Shown: positions 21,791-33,539, counted from the stretch's first letter. The stretch: DNA of 64,000 nucleotides from Batillaria attramentaria (GCA_018292915.2 JACVVK020000371.1:462001-526000); one strand, 5' to 3'. Numbers and translations: made by a program. Notes: generated by a model from the letters alone, not told the origin.

Positions 21791-21883
21791 TCCCTCAACG
21801 GTCGCCAGAAGATCTTTCTGCTGGACTCGGACGACGTTTGCCTCGGAGTCGAGTCCAACGGACGAGCGCTCCAGTCCAGACGA

Positions 21884-21889
21884 AATAAA
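21884..21889 (+). terminator. Polyadenylation signal of the peptide gene
   Basis: AATAAA lies 94 bp after the stop codon of the cysteine-rich peptide, a normal distance for a short 3' UTR. Confidence 0.6.
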
Positions 21890-21890
21890 A

Positions 21891-23411
21891 CTCAAAATGC
21901 TTATCAGTTTACGAGTATATATGATATAAATTAAGATCAGATAAGAATAAACGTATCTGCCCGCCGGCTTCACAATTGTACAACAGGAAAGCCGGAATGA
22001 TGTGTGAGTGTGAAGCGACTTTGACTTTGGTGTTTCGATCGCGGGAATAGTTCTCTTTTCTGTAGATAGGGATAATATGACATGGGTGCAGTCAGTACAG
22101 GGCAGTGTAGAGAGGAAGAGCCTGAGAACTGCACCATTTCCCGTAAGGCCTTAAATACCTCTCTTGTACAATCTAATCCCCTCCCTCTTTGGCCAGTGAC
22201 TGAATTGCTTTTGCAGGCACGCTACCCCTATCTGGAACCGCTCCCGAGGGTCGGAGCGCGATTTGCGCGGATCGGCTGAGCGTGTTGCCCCTAGACCGGA
22301 CTCAGTCATAGCTCCTCTTGCTCAAGATTCAGGAGTTGCGGCCTGACTCTAGTCTCGTTGACTGTCGGAGCTATTGTCGGCTATGTCATAAGATAGTAAC
22401 TTATGATAAAGTGAACACGGCACCTTTCCCAACTCTCCTTTCGTGGATTAGGTAGTAACTAATTCACACCCTCTCTCACTCTTTTTTCCCCCTCTCTCAT
22501 GGGGCTAAATAGTAATTAGACTCACACAAATTTCTCTCTCTCTCTCTCTCTTTTCCGGGGAGCCGGGGTGGCCGAATGGTAGAGCGTTGGACTTCTAATG
22601 CTCGGGTCCTGAGTTCGATCCCGGCTGGGGCTAAATATTTGTGCTGGCTTTTCCATCGTTGCCCCGTCTTTGGTATCACCCTATATGGTGGAAACGCACA
22701 TTACACCCACTCTCTCTTTTCCCCTTTGCCTTTTTACTCATGTAAGACCAATACTTGCTCTGGACTGAACTGAGTTCCCCCTACCGACCTCCGGTAGTCA
22801 GGCTCCAAGTCCGAACTTCAGCGCAGTCGGCGGCCCCTCCTGCGAAGGGTGTTAGTTTCCAGCACTTGAGGTAATTGTACTGGGCAGATCGACTTAAAAG
22901 AGTTGTTTTCAGTGTTCTATTCAACTTGGTGTACTTTTCAGTGGTCCATTCGACTTAGTGTGGTTTTCCGTGTTTTACTGATCCGACTTAGCGTACTTTC
23001 TCAAGTGTTCTGTTCGGACTTCGTAACATTTTCTCTACTATGAGCAAACAGTGGCCTGAAAGATATACTTTCTTTCCAACGAATTCACGTTAGTGTTGAT
23101 TTTCTTTGAGAACTTGTTCGCCTTTATCTATGTGAAGTTTGACTCAGTGTTTACTACAGCTCGGAACCGGGTAACTTTTATCCTCCTTCTTCACTGTGGT
23201 GTACGTTTGCTGAGTGTGTGGCGCGAGTGTGTGAGTTTGTAGTCAGTTGTGCTGTCTGTCCGACTTTAAGTTCAGCGTGTGCCTGAGCGTGGATGCGCGT
23301 GTGACAGAAGCATTGCGACCCAAGAGTGTTTTACTTCGCCGCTACCACTGCACGAACACTGACGCTGACACTCTAACACGATCATGATGATACCAGAACC
23401 AAAGGCGAGCG

Positions 23412-23447
<36 letters not shown>

Positions 23448-23951
23448 ACCGAACACCGCGCCCCAGCCAAAAAATAATGTAATGTATCACCAACCGAACA
23501 CCGCCCGAAATGTAAAGGAACAAACAACAACTAGTACCACGAACAAGACCCCCCCCCCCCCCCACACACACACACACTGACTGACACACCACCACCACCA
23601 CCACCAACAACAACACTTAGTAAGGACAACAAACACCGCCGGACACTCAAGAAGAAACATAAACCAACTTGAAGTTCAGTTTTAGGAAGATCTCAACTCA
23701 GTCAGTCGAGCCGCCGCGACACCGTCAGTGACACAAACTGAATAGGCATAACACTGCGACACATGGATACTGTCTCTGTGTCAGCCGTACATAAACCACT
23801 GAAGCAGTAAACAGTAGACAGGGTGAAAGGCTGAGCCTTGATATAGCGCAGCGCCCTCACAGAGCGGGCTTAAGGCGCGTCACAATTACACTGCAATGAG
23901 TCTAAGCTAGTAAATCGAAAATACACAACACGTACTGGCACTGACTGTGAC

Positions 23952-23984
<33 letters not shown>

Positions 23985-24575
23985 GCCAATCCACCAGCCA
24001 GGGGCTCAGTCAGAACGGCGGAATATCTATGGTTAACTAGTCAGCATACTGACTGATATGGGACAGTCTGCACAGGAAGGTTTTCATTTAATATAGTATA
24101 TATTCATGAAAGCACGGACGGGTTTCCGGACATTCGGCGGGTTTTGGCGATCAAGGGAGGAGACTGCGGAAGGTATTATTGCTTGAAGCTGTGACCTTGT
24201 CAGCCCTTTGATTTCTTTGCTGTGGTTTTGTACGCAAGGGTTTTCAGCACGTTGTAGTAAATCGACACCTTTTACTTCCGGCGGAAACACGGCGGAACGG
24301 CCCGATCCAAGTACGTCTCTTCTCATCTTGGATTTTTGTTTGTTTGTTGTTGTTGTTTTCTTTCTTTTTCTTCCAGTCATTTTTAAAAAATGTAAACTGT
24401 AAATATTTTACGTTAGGATTGATAAATTTTCGATCGACGGTTGCTTCCGACGCCTAAACCTTGAAGTTGGTGAAGCCTGGCAAACAAGTTGTTGCGCACA
24501 AGCCAGCGCGTTTGGTAATGCGCACGGTCTTCCTCTTCCTGAAATTAAAATGTCCACAGTGATGCAGTTTATCTA
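21891..24575. other. Intergenic, repeats only
   Basis: Holds SINE B at 22556-22705, four degenerate about 50-bp units of a GACTTAGTGTAC motif at 22885-23030, a GT run at 23413-23446, a poly(C) run near 23551, a CA run at 23954-23982, and a SINE-tail-like sequence (TATAGCGCAGCGCCCTCACA) near 23840. No convincing gene was found. Confidence 0.5.
22556..22705 (+). mobile_element. SINE family B
   Basis: Head GGGGAGCCGGGGTGGCCGAA, anticodon-arm remnant, diverged B-box region GAGTTCGATCCCGGC, and body to CCTATATGGTGGAAACG. A (TC)n run precedes it. Confidence 0.9.
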
Positions 24576-24627
24576 CATTCCACGCTTCCTGTCATAAATA
24601 TCCCGGTCTTAACCAGGTCAGGAAACT
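24576..24627 (-). mobile_element. SINE family A fragment
   Basis: ATTCCACGCTTCCTGTCATA and AATATCCCGG match the complement of the family A 3' body. Only about 50 bp remain. Confidence 0.7.
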
Positions 24628-24720
24628 ACTACTACTTCAACTACCATTACTACTGTACTACTACATACGTGTATAACACTACTACTGTATTACTATCTAG
24701 GCCTGATGTTGCACTTGCAG

Positions 24721-24789
24721 AGATGGACCCAGGTGGGATAACAGGCTCTTCTGCAAGTGATGCAGTGGAGGAACCCAGACATGGAACAG
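24721..24789 (+). CDS. C2H2 zinc-finger gene 2, upstream exon
   Basis: Acceptor TTGCACTTGCAG is followed by AGATGGACCCAG and the exon ends at donor ACAG|GTAATT. The ATG at 24723 gives MDPGGITGSSASDAVEEPRH plus two residues, ending in phase 1. Similarity of the start to exon 2 of zinc-finger gene 1 (AGATGGAGCCAG) supports homology and suggests a further upstream exon, possibly non-coding, that I did not find. Confidence 0.65.
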
Positions 24790-25369
24790 GTAATTGTTCA
24801 ACAATTAAGTTTTGAAGTTGTACAGAATACTCTTGGTACACCCTCCACCTTTTTGGTATCCCACTCCCTGCACTCTCACTCTCAAAGACTGGCTGAGACG
24901 TGCACACTTTCCATATTCACATGCAAATTCAGGGAGGACCCTCACTTCTGCACCCCTTCCCCTCTACATTTCCACATTCGCATTCAAAAATGGAATGGGC
25001 ACTTTTGAAATCAGATACTCTTCCAATGGTAGTTGTTTTTGTATTGATTGTTATCACTGCTGTATATATTATGTATTTATTTATTTTTTTTGGAAGATAC
25101 ATAGATTTTTCCTCCATAGTGTAATGCTATTGCTATCGTTGGGTATTTGGTTGTGTGTGTGTTTTGTTTGTGCACGTGTTTTTTTTTTCTTTAGGGCGGG
25201 ATGACGTTATGGGGTGGGGTCGGGGGGGTGGGGGTTGGATGTAACTTGGGGAAAGACAGAGAAAGGAGCAGAGAATACATGTATTTTTATGACAGGGAAT
25301 ATGTACACATTGTAAGATAATGGGAGTATTCATACACACACATGTATCTAAAACCTTTTTTTCCCATAG

Positions 25370-26835
25370 AGAAAACACTGGCTAAGCCTGCTACACTGCA
25401 CAATGAGGAGGGACAGCATATTCATCATGGAAACAGTTCTTGCGACGCCAACACTGACCATCTCCAGAAAAATAGTGGTGCAGATGGTTCTCGAAATTCT
25501 AAGGCGGTTGTGGGAGGCTCTAGTGCGATAGACACAGACTCTGTGAAAGTCAAGACAGACACGGACATCTCACCTGGGTCCGCACAGGGATATTGTGCGA
25601 GTGTGAACAGCGAGACTGAACCAAACCACATCAAGGAAAAACCAGAGGAGGACCTTTCAGGTTGTGGTGTCAGTGTGGACTGCCAGGCTGAACCAGAACT
25701 GATCCGAATCAAGCAAGAGCCAGGGCTGTCAGTGACGCCAGTGTCCTCAATTTCACATTCTAACAGCGGGGACTGTCGACCAGAAATTGACTCCTACATT
25801 GACCAGCACCTCAGAGTGACGTTTCCTTCCCAGTTCTCTAGATCTTCAAGTTCTGAGTCTAACGTCAGTGAACCTGTTGCAACTGAGGTGGATGGTGTTA
25901 CACAGGCAGAGCCTCTTGAGATGAAACAGTTTGAATGTAGAGACTGTGGGGCGTCTTTCGGTCGGTCTAATGATTTGAAAAAGCATAGACTTACACACAC
26001 GGGAGAAAAACCATTTGAATGCGAAGAGTGCGGAGAGCGTTTTGGTCGGTTGGATGTTCTGAAAAGGCACAGGCGAAGACACACAGGAGAAAGACCATAT
26101 GTATGTGGCGAATGCGGGGCATCGTTCAGCCAATCTGGTCCACTAAAAGCCCACATGTACACACACTCTGGGGAAAAACCGTTTGTATGTGTGGAGTGTG
26201 GAGCAACTTACAGTCGGTCCGATGATCTGAAAGTGCACAAGCGTACTCACACAGGTGAGAGACCATTTGAGTGTAGAGAATGTGGAGCATCTTTCAGTAG
26301 AAACAGCAATTTGAAAAGACACCATAAGCGTGCACACGAAGGACAAGAAGTGTTTGGATGTGAAGAATTTTGTGATTTACGAGGACCCAAGCACACACAC
26401 ACAGAGCAAACCACATTTGTATGTGGCAAGTGTGGAGCATGCTTCAGTCAGCCTTGTGATTTTGAGATGCATAAATGTACACATGGAGGGGAAGAAGCAT
26501 TTGAATGTGAAGAAAGTGGAGAATTGTTGAGTCAACCCAGTGATTTGGAAAAGCGTACTGCGCACATACAGGAGAAGCCATTTAAATGTGAACAGTGTGG
26601 GGCGTCTTTCAACAGGTTATTTGTGTTAACAAGGCACATGCGTACACATACTGGAGAAAAACCATTTGGATGTGAAGAGTGTGGAGCAAATTTCAGTCAG
26701 TCTGGTCACTTAAAAATACACATGCGTACACATACTGGGGAAAAACCATACGAATGTGAAGTGTGTGGATCTTCCTTCGCGCGTTCTGATGATCTAAAGA
26801 GGCATTTCCGAATACACAGGAGAGAAACCATTTGA
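25370..26835 (+). CDS. C2H2 zinc-finger gene 2, finger exon
   Basis: Follows acceptor TTTTTTTCCCATAG. With the upstream exon the protein is about 510 aa, stop TGA 26833-26835. An acidic spacer (residues about 24-205) contains IKEKPEED and IKQEPG, the latter a psi-K-x-E SUMO-type motif. Fingers run from residue about 210 to 504: five good ones, a broken one ([10 protein letters not shown]), one good, one lacking its second Cys ([10 protein letters not shown]), then three good, for nine intact in all. The array ends abruptly as [13 protein letters not shown] because two bases of the CACACA run of the next TGEKPF linker are missing. Finger-like sequence continues downstream in another frame. Predicted nuclear DNA-binding protein; target unknown. 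Confidence 0.9.
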
Positions 26836-27030
26836 ATGTCAAGCAACTTTTCATGTGACTGATTCCACAAAAGTCAGAGTCCATAAAAGACATGTCCACA
26901 CAGGACAGAAATGATATGAATCATTGAATGTGGATAATGCAGAGTGTCTTTCAGTGAGTCCGGTAATTTCACAGGCAATAATATTCATGTTAAAATACAC
27001 ACAGAAGAAACCATTTCAGTGTTATTAATT
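26836..27030 (+). pseudogene. Vestigial zinc-finger coding tail
   Basis: Immediately after the stop, the shifted frame reads [20 protein letters not shown] then HTGQK-stop, and later pieces resemble fingers (SVSPV, THTEETISV). These are decayed continuation fingers, cut off from the protein by the frameshift at about 26815. Confidence 0.7.
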
Positions 27031-27296
27031 CCGAGTCCATGTGCCTTGTTCGTACTTCTATTCCAAACCCCACGCATGCTGACAATGGGTTTGCGTTTCT
27101 ATTGTTCCCATATACAGTGTGTTGGCATTGAGTGGGTAGGTAATTTTCTGTACCCAACCAATCAAAATTTTGTTTACAACCTTTTAGGTCATGGGTCAAA
27201 TAACTTACTAAAGTCAAGTCACACACAGTTGAAGGCATTGTAAATGTCAGTAAGTTCTTTCATTTGCCTGACTCAGTACCCATCTTTCTGTTGCTT

Positions 27297-27545
27297 TTTA
27301 TCTGCTTTGGAAATCTTCAGCCCACAAAATTAGAAAAATAAATGCAATTCTAAATTCCGAAACTTAAATAGCTGAGCTGACCCTTCGCACCACGTGATTG
27401 TAATGTGTTTATGTTCAGTGTGTGAGAGAATGCGTGTGATTCATGTGAGGTGCGTGTTGGGTTCAGTTTGCGGCGTTTTGAGCCGATTCATGAAATAGGG
27501 TAAAGTACCTATACAATACTCATTATTATTGTTTTTATTATTATT
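27297..27545 (+). mobile_element. SINE family C, 5' truncated
   Basis: Body from TCTGCTTTGGAAATCTTCAG, through GACCCTTCGCACCACGTGAT and ATTCATGAAATAGGGTAAAG, to an (ATT)n tail at about 27520-27545. Confidence 0.85.
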
Positions 27546-28513
27546 ATGCGACACTGAAATGAACTGCCCTTTGGGGTTTTAAGGGATTTTGTTTAATGGC
27601 TTGAATTGAAAGTTTGAAATACCATCACACATCTTACAGACACTTAACCAAGGTACGTGAAAATGTGACAGTAAGGGTATATACACATCTAGCCATTTGG
27701 CATCATTTGTTTTCTGTTTGTGACTCTAATAATAAAAGTTGTGTAAAGCACTTGGCAAGAAATCATCTTTTTGAACTCTGTGTGTGTGTGTGTTTCAAAG
27801 GGAAGCAACCTTTGCGCCACTTTGATAGGGCCCCCTTCAAGTTCCAACTGACAGCCACATGCTATCCAATGGGCATGAGTGTCGTGCAAGGCATGATGGG
27901 ATTCAGCCCCCATTGACATGCAGACACAGGTCCTTATAGTATACAGTGGGTGGTGATAGTTGCTTCCCTTGAAAACTCCTGCTTTGAGCTCCTCCCCTCC
28001 AGCATGAGGTATAGATGTAAAGTACATCACGCAAGCACGACAGACATTCGAAAATTGATTTATTTCAAATAAATGAAATAGATTTATGATTACAGTGTCA
28101 TAGTCTGAACACGCACACGCCCAACCTCTCTACCATGGCATATGTTTGATCACGTCCGTTAATTTCCATCATCCAGAAAGCGTCCATTACAACAAACGCA
28201 TGAACTCCAGAGTTTGCAGCCAATTACAACGTATTTATCCAAAATAAAATGGCATGGCAATGAACCAAACTACTGTATCATTACTGACTGAAACAGCCAC
28301 GACCATAAGTTTATAATATGCATGACAAAACTTGTACATTGAATTGTATGTGAAAAGTGTATGTACAGCAGTTCTGGCTTCCAACAATGCTGATTCCACA
28401 GAATCTCCCAACGCGTAAACGGACTTGCCACACAAACACATGAATGTCACACACTTGATTGGTTGGGTGGTTGTGGGCCATCTCAACAAAAGAGACCAAT
28501 AAATAATAAGTAA
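27546..28513. other. Intergenic, nothing recognised
   Basis: No protein-like frame, SINE or inverted repeat that I can support. A short GT run occurs at 27780-27793. Confidence 0.4.
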
Positions 28514-28605
28514 TTAACTCTTTGACGACGAAGCACAATTTCTAACACGCGATTTCCTATAGGAAATCGCGTGTTAGAAATTGTGCTTCGTCGTCAAAGA
28601 GTTAA
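28514..28605. mobile_element. Perfect 92-bp palindrome with TTAA ends
   Basis: Two 46-bp arms (28514-28559 and 28560-28605) are exact reverse complements with no spacer. Each end is TTAACTCTTTGACGACGAAG. TTAA at both ends fits the fixed TTAA target of piggyBac-type elements. The first bases resemble those of the longer TTAACTCATTC element at 34437-35112 and 50363-50585. Confidence 0.85.
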
Positions 28606-29248
28606 GTCAATTGGGAATGGAAGTAACCGAGGAGCACTAACAGTGGAACGGTCTACAGCCTGGCTGCTGCAGCTCTGCTCACTCAGAGACTTGAAGACAG
28701 TTTCCTGGGTGACACACTGAAATTTGGGGAAGACTGAAAACTCCGGCCGGAATGCAGGGGCACCGGGTTCCACCCAGCCAAACACAAATGTAGCATTTTA
28801 AAAAGCATTTGTTGGCCGCTTCTAGAACCCTAGCGGTACAATATCAACGCGACACGTGTGTCTGGGTTGTTACTAACAGTACTGTCTGATCCAGGTTTTG
28901 CTCAACAAATGGAATTTCTATCAGGGCAGCTTCCAGACAATCGAATTTCAGTCACCAAGATTGAAGAGTGTCACCCGATTCGGTTTACGTGCTGAATTCA
29001 ATGAAGCCATGTCAGCCTCACGCCCTGCACGTCAAACGCGTGTTTCACAAGCTGTCATCTGCGCTGTCATCTGCGCTGTAGTCATGACGGATGATTACTG
29101 GTTTCCTTGGCGTGATTCTGACCTCTAGCATGATGTGAGCGTAGTGCATCAGACGCCAGTTTTCCGCAAAGTCCTGAATAAGAGACAGGAAACCACACGA
29201 CATCATCAAGGGGTGAACAGCGGCTCATACGGCAGCATTTCCAACTTA

Positions 29249-29680
29249 AAGGTCTGCAATCTCAACAAAAAGCCACATACCATTTTTAAAAAAAACAACC
29301 AAATAACCTACCTAACTGTGCAAAATGCACAGTCAACTCTGTCACAAATACAGAGTTTTCAGCGTCCCTGAAACCCCTATAAAAGCCAAAGGGAGGCTGA
29401 TTTCACAGCTGTCTGCGTGTTTGACACTGAGTGAGAAAAATCGCAGTGGCTAATCTTCTCGTGCACCACACAACATTCGCTGAACACTCCAGTGATGTGT
29501 CTCGCTCATTGACCAAAAGCACAATGAAGTAACCGCAAACTCACGCTCTGGATTAATAAGGGTCTTTGAAGCGCTGAAAACTTGACTCTAAAACTGTGAC
29601 AGAGTTGCCTGCATTATGTACAGTCACAGTTTTTCAAAACAAGACAATGTTTACGGCTTTCTGCTGAGATTGCAGACCTT
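29249..29680. mobile_element. Foldback element with inverted-repeat arms
   Basis: AAGGTCTGCAATCTCA at 29249-29264 is inverted at 29665-29680. Inner arm parts also pair (CAACTCTGTCACA near 29333 with TGTGACAGAGTTG near 29597; GAGTTTTCAGCG near 29352 with CGCTGAAAACTTG near 29572), so the arms are about 110 bp. Target duplication unclear. Confidence 0.7.
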
Positions 29681-30068
29681 GAAGCAGATGTGGTTACTGA
29701 ATGGCCGTCACCAAGGTCGTGATGAAAGATGGATCTAGTCCTTGGCTGAACTGTGAGATGTGATGGTGATTTTTACATGTTCCTGATTAGTGACTTCTTT
29801 CTAGGTCCTCCTGCTCCCGCACACGCGCACTGACACAAAACTGTATCAGCGTCAATTTGCCGACGTCATGTTTGATTGACGTGATGCTGGCATTTCTTTG
29901 GGGTGTGTTGCCACTTTTCGGAAGTTCTCTATTTGTAGACGGGGAAAGCGGGAGTTTCACTGATGTAGTGAGCTTTGTTTTTCCCACCGACTCTCACTCA
30001 ATAGCATAGTAGAGTGAGAGAACACCACATAGGTCTCAATGGAGCACATGCACAAACGCGGCTCGCGC

Positions 30069-30069
<1 letters not shown>

Positions 30070-30139
<70 letters not shown>
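30070..30139. repeat. (GT)n(GC)n microsatellite
   Basis: Long GT run followed by a short GC run. Confidence 0.97.
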
Positions 30140-30369
30140 GCAGACATAACACATAGTGAAAAAACGTTCGACGCGCAGACTTGTCTGTTAAACATATTGA
30201 GCCGGCATTAATTTCATTTTTACATTGCGCAGCAGCAACACTTCAATTTTCATGGGGCTGCTTTCATTGCAAGAATTGTATCAAAGTTATTACGTCAAAT
30301 GCATTATGTGTCATCCCAGTGAGGAAAAATGTCATAGATTTCAAAGAAAACAACTTGACGTCTCTCTTC

Positions 30370-30704
30370 CACAGACGTATAGATCTAGACGCACCCATAT
30401 GCGCGGTGCCGGAAAAGTGTCGCCGCCGCGCGCCATATTGCTAATACCTGGAAGTGCCAGCTGTTTACATAGCGCGCATAGCATTGGCCAGACGCTATCA
30501 GCTGTTTACATAGCGCGCATAGCATTGGTCCGCTTTATCTTACGTCACATTTCTGATGACGTCTTTCTAAAGAACTTTGTATTTCGAACGAGGCGTTCTA
30601 TACACAGAGCCTCTGAGTGGTATCAGCAAGATGGCCGACGCGTAGCGACACTCGCAAGCAGCGGTGGCAGCGTGCGGCGGTGCGTCTATATCTATACGTC
30701 TTTG
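30370..30704. mobile_element. hAT-type MITE with 8-bp target duplication
   Basis: Terminal inverted repeats of 26 bp (two mismatches) begin CACAGACGTATAGAT at 30370 and end ATCTATACGTCTTTG at 30704. They are flanked by the exact 8-bp direct repeat CTCTCTTC (30362-30369 and 30705-30712). Termini beginning with CA and an 8-bp duplication are hAT features. A 36-bp tandem duplication (CAGCTGTTTACATAGCGCGC) lies inside at about 30459-30530. Confidence 0.85.
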
Positions 30705-30762
30705 CTCTCTTCCAAAACCAAGATTAGTCTGGCAAGCCCAGTCAGTTGTTTCCATTCCGTTC

Positions 30763-30782
30763 AGAGAGAGAGAGAGAGAGAA

Positions 30783-30863
<81 letters not shown>
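30763..30863. repeat. (AG)n(GT)n microsatellite
   Basis: A short AG run passes into about 37 GT units. Confidence 0.98.
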
Positions 30864-30865
<2 letters not shown>

Positions 30866-31446
30866 CGCCAACTTGTCTCAGGCGATGTCAAAGGCTGTAA
30901 ACGATGGGTGAGGACCACAAAACAGTTAATCAAATCGGCAGCTCTGAAAAAAGGCTGTCACCTTGAACCTCAAGGGACGTAACTCTCCTTTTTTTGTAGT
31001 TTAGTGAGACAGAGAAGTTGCTATGTTTTGTTCATATTCTGTTTTAGTAATGTAGATCTGTTTCCCGTGATCCAGAAGTTTCTATTGTTATCACGAGTAT
31101 TTGAGAGGCGGTGACCTTGTTTTGACTGTAGCTATTTCTCGCCTCGGGCAGCGGCGCGCACTTAGGGCCTAGAGCTGAGTCGCTCGGAAATCTCGTGCAA
31201 ATCGCTTTGTTCTGACCTGTTTATGATTAGAAGGCGTCGTATAACGCGCCTAGGTTCGGCGGGCAGGTACTTGATTATTCTGGATTCTTCTTTAGTTTTA
31301 AAATAGCAATAAGGTGATTCACGCTTTGATTTTTGATTGGTTCTGTTATAAGAGTGGTCCAGAATGTACTAGAATGCCGTTTCTGTATATAAGGCGTCCC
31401 CATCTGAAGAAGTGATCGCCGAAGAAGAAGAAGTACCTAACCTTAC

Positions 31447-31608
31447 CGGGTTTTTGCACAACATAATCACCGTACTCACCCATGGAACGCCAGCCAGGGC
31501 AAACTCCCTGCACCGGGATGATCCGACCCTCAAACTTCACTTTCACTGCCTGTTTCCTGGCCACATAAGAGAAAGAAATGAGAGCACTGTCTTCATGCAC
31601 TTTCACAA
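31447..31608 (-). CDS. Candidate internal exon, gene unknown
   Basis: An open segment bounded by a possible acceptor (CATGATCAG, first base 31608) and donor CCCG|GTAAGG (last base 31447). The 162 nt are in phase 1-1 and encode a protein-like sequence including VKVHEDSALISFSYVARKQA and KFEGRIIPVQGVCPGWRSMG. The pyrimidine tract before the acceptor is weak. I do not recognise the family. It may belong with the candidate minus-strand exons at 35161, 39779 and 40112, although its phase does not join directly to 35161. Confidence 0.45.
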
Positions 31609-31995
31609 CTGATCATGGAGACGCAACCGGGAGGTACGCACGCACGCACGCACACAAACCAAGTGATGTAACACTATGGTTACATGTACCTTCAATAACC
31701 GCAGAGAGTATGTATGTACATGTATTTAAATATGTAAATTTGACTGCGTGAGAAACTCTGAAATTTTTTTGAAGCGGAGTTGCACGGGAAACACTTACGT
31801 CCATACTGGCTACACTCTGAGAGTATGAACAAACAACAAAAGTTTATTAGAAGGGCTCCATGAGGGTGTGTGTGTGTGTGTTGGGGGGGGGGGGGGAGGG
31901 GGGAACTGGTGAGAGGAGGAACAGGAGGGGGAGGGGGGGTCACAGGCATCACTGTGCATGTGCATAGTGAAGATCAGGCAATCATTGTCAGTAAG

Positions 31996-32061
31996 CTGTC
32001 AACATTCAATCCTACACTGTCAGGGAAACTGTCAACATTCAATCCTACACTGTCAGGGAAA
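31996..32061. repeat. 33-bp tandem duplication
   Basis: CTGTCAACATTCAATCCTAC plus 13 bases are repeated exactly twice. It is a multiple of three, so the plus-strand frame gains an 11-residue repeat (LSTFNPTLSGK). Confidence 0.95.
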
Positions 32062-32224
32062 CAATGCAAGTTTCACTTTCAGAACAAGCCCTACCATGTC
32101 GTGATGCTACCCCAGCATGCTGTTACATAACATGGTGTATATATATGTATCTTGTATATGTAACTTAATCAAACATGAAGTACTCTAAACAGCAAACACA
32201 TATATATGTATGCTTTTTTTGCTT

Positions 32225-32700
32225 GTTTGTTCTCTGGTGCTACCAAGAGTTGATTATTGTAACTCCTTCTTGTCTGGTGCACCAAAGGCTCTGCTGGGTC
32301 GTCTTCAGAAAGTGCAGAACAGTGCTGCCCTTCTGATTTGTAGAGCTTCAAGGTCTGACCACATTACCCCTCTACTGCAAAGTCTTCACTAGCTTCCCAT
32401 TCCACAGAGAATCAGCTACAAAGTCTCATCAATCTGCTTCAGTTCAGTCATTGGCACTGGCCCTCAACACCTTTCTGACCTCCTTCACATCTACACTCCC
32501 TCCCGACAACTGCGTTCATCCTCTGACACCTACATAATTATTTCAGATTCCCTCCTGCAGAACTAAATCATTCGGTCAGCGTTCCTTCCGTTACCAGGCC
32601 CCTGTTACTTGGAATCTGCTCCTGCTTACAATCAGAAACAGTTCAAACAAGTCAAAAGTCCCGACTGAAAACCCATCTCTTCACCCTCTCATAGCCGTGC
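32225..32700 (+). pseudogene. LINE reverse-transcriptase C-terminal fragment
   Basis: The broken frame reads LPRVDYCNSFLSGAPKALLG, RLQKVQNSAALLICRASRSD, HITPLLQSLH, then in shifted frames QHLSDLLHIYTPSRQLRSS. This is the conserved tail of CR1/L2/jockey-type LINE reverse transcriptases (DYCNSLL..RLQ.VQN.AARL....DHITP.L..LHWLP). Several stops and frameshifts; dead. It is followed by a GC/GT microsatellite. Confidence 0.9.
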
Positions 32701-32725
32701 CATGTTGTCGATCTGCTGGTGTGAG

Positions 32726-32728
32726 TGC

Positions 32729-32802
<74 letters not shown>
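32726..32802. repeat. (GC)n(GT)n microsatellite
   Basis: Short GC run then about 30 GT units, directly after the LINE fragment. A second GT run lies at 33025-33091. Confidence 0.97.
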
Positions 32803-32803
<1 letters not shown>

Positions 32804-33036
32804 TTTTTATTAGTTTTTAAGTTTTCTCTATAGAGAAACAACTTTATACGATGGGGCAGATTTTGCTACGCGCAGCAGCAAGTTTCAGCGATACAAAACA
32901 AGACTGTGACGTTTCTCCACACAATACTTACTTTCACGCACACAGTGACGTAACGAAATCTGCGTCATAGACACTTTACGTGCACACTATGCTGCTGCGT
33001 TCTTTTTGGCGGGAGTTGTGAGACGTGTGTGTGTCT

Positions 33037-33092
<56 letters not shown>

Positions 33093-33539
33093 ACGGATGT
33101 AATGATGGCTATCTCCTAAACCACCTCGCTGGAGGCCTTTTTACTTTGAGATAAAATGGGAATTCACCTTCTCCAGAGCTACCTTTCATGATTTTTAGCC
33201 TGCCGTATTCTCTGAAGAGTTATCGCCGATTTTAAAAAAATCGGTCATGTTACGAATTTTTTCGAAAAAGTTGTTCAAATTCCTTCATTTTCTAGACTTT
33301 GGAAGTTCACCCAGTCACGCTGCCTGTATTCGTGGTACAGCTCTGCAGCTCTGATTGGTTTTGTGTAAAAAAAAAAAAACTGCACATATGACAGGAACTA
33401 CTGCACTATTATAGCTTTAGTATTAAGAATAACTGAACTTTTAGATAAACATAACTTTTTCAAGTTTCTGCGATAAGTACCGGCCAAAAGAGTTCCAAAT
33501 TTGCGATTTCGTAAGTACAATCCAAGGTATTCTAGTCCA

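Noticed and set aside
25133..25378. Minus-strand frame upstream of zinc-finger gene 2
   Set aside because: Low-complexity Pro/Thr/His translation of GT- and G-rich DNA.
28594..28785. Minus-strand 63-aa frame beginning MFGWVEPGAPAFRPEF
   Set aside because: Composition is protein-like, but no good acceptor or donor bounds it and it starts inside the edge of a transposon palindrome. Left unannotated.
30225..30982. Frames rich in Cys-Val or Thr-His repeats
   Set aside because: Translations of GT/CA microsatellites; the same occurs at 2551-2849, 23272-23616, 39811-40249 and 62310-62654.
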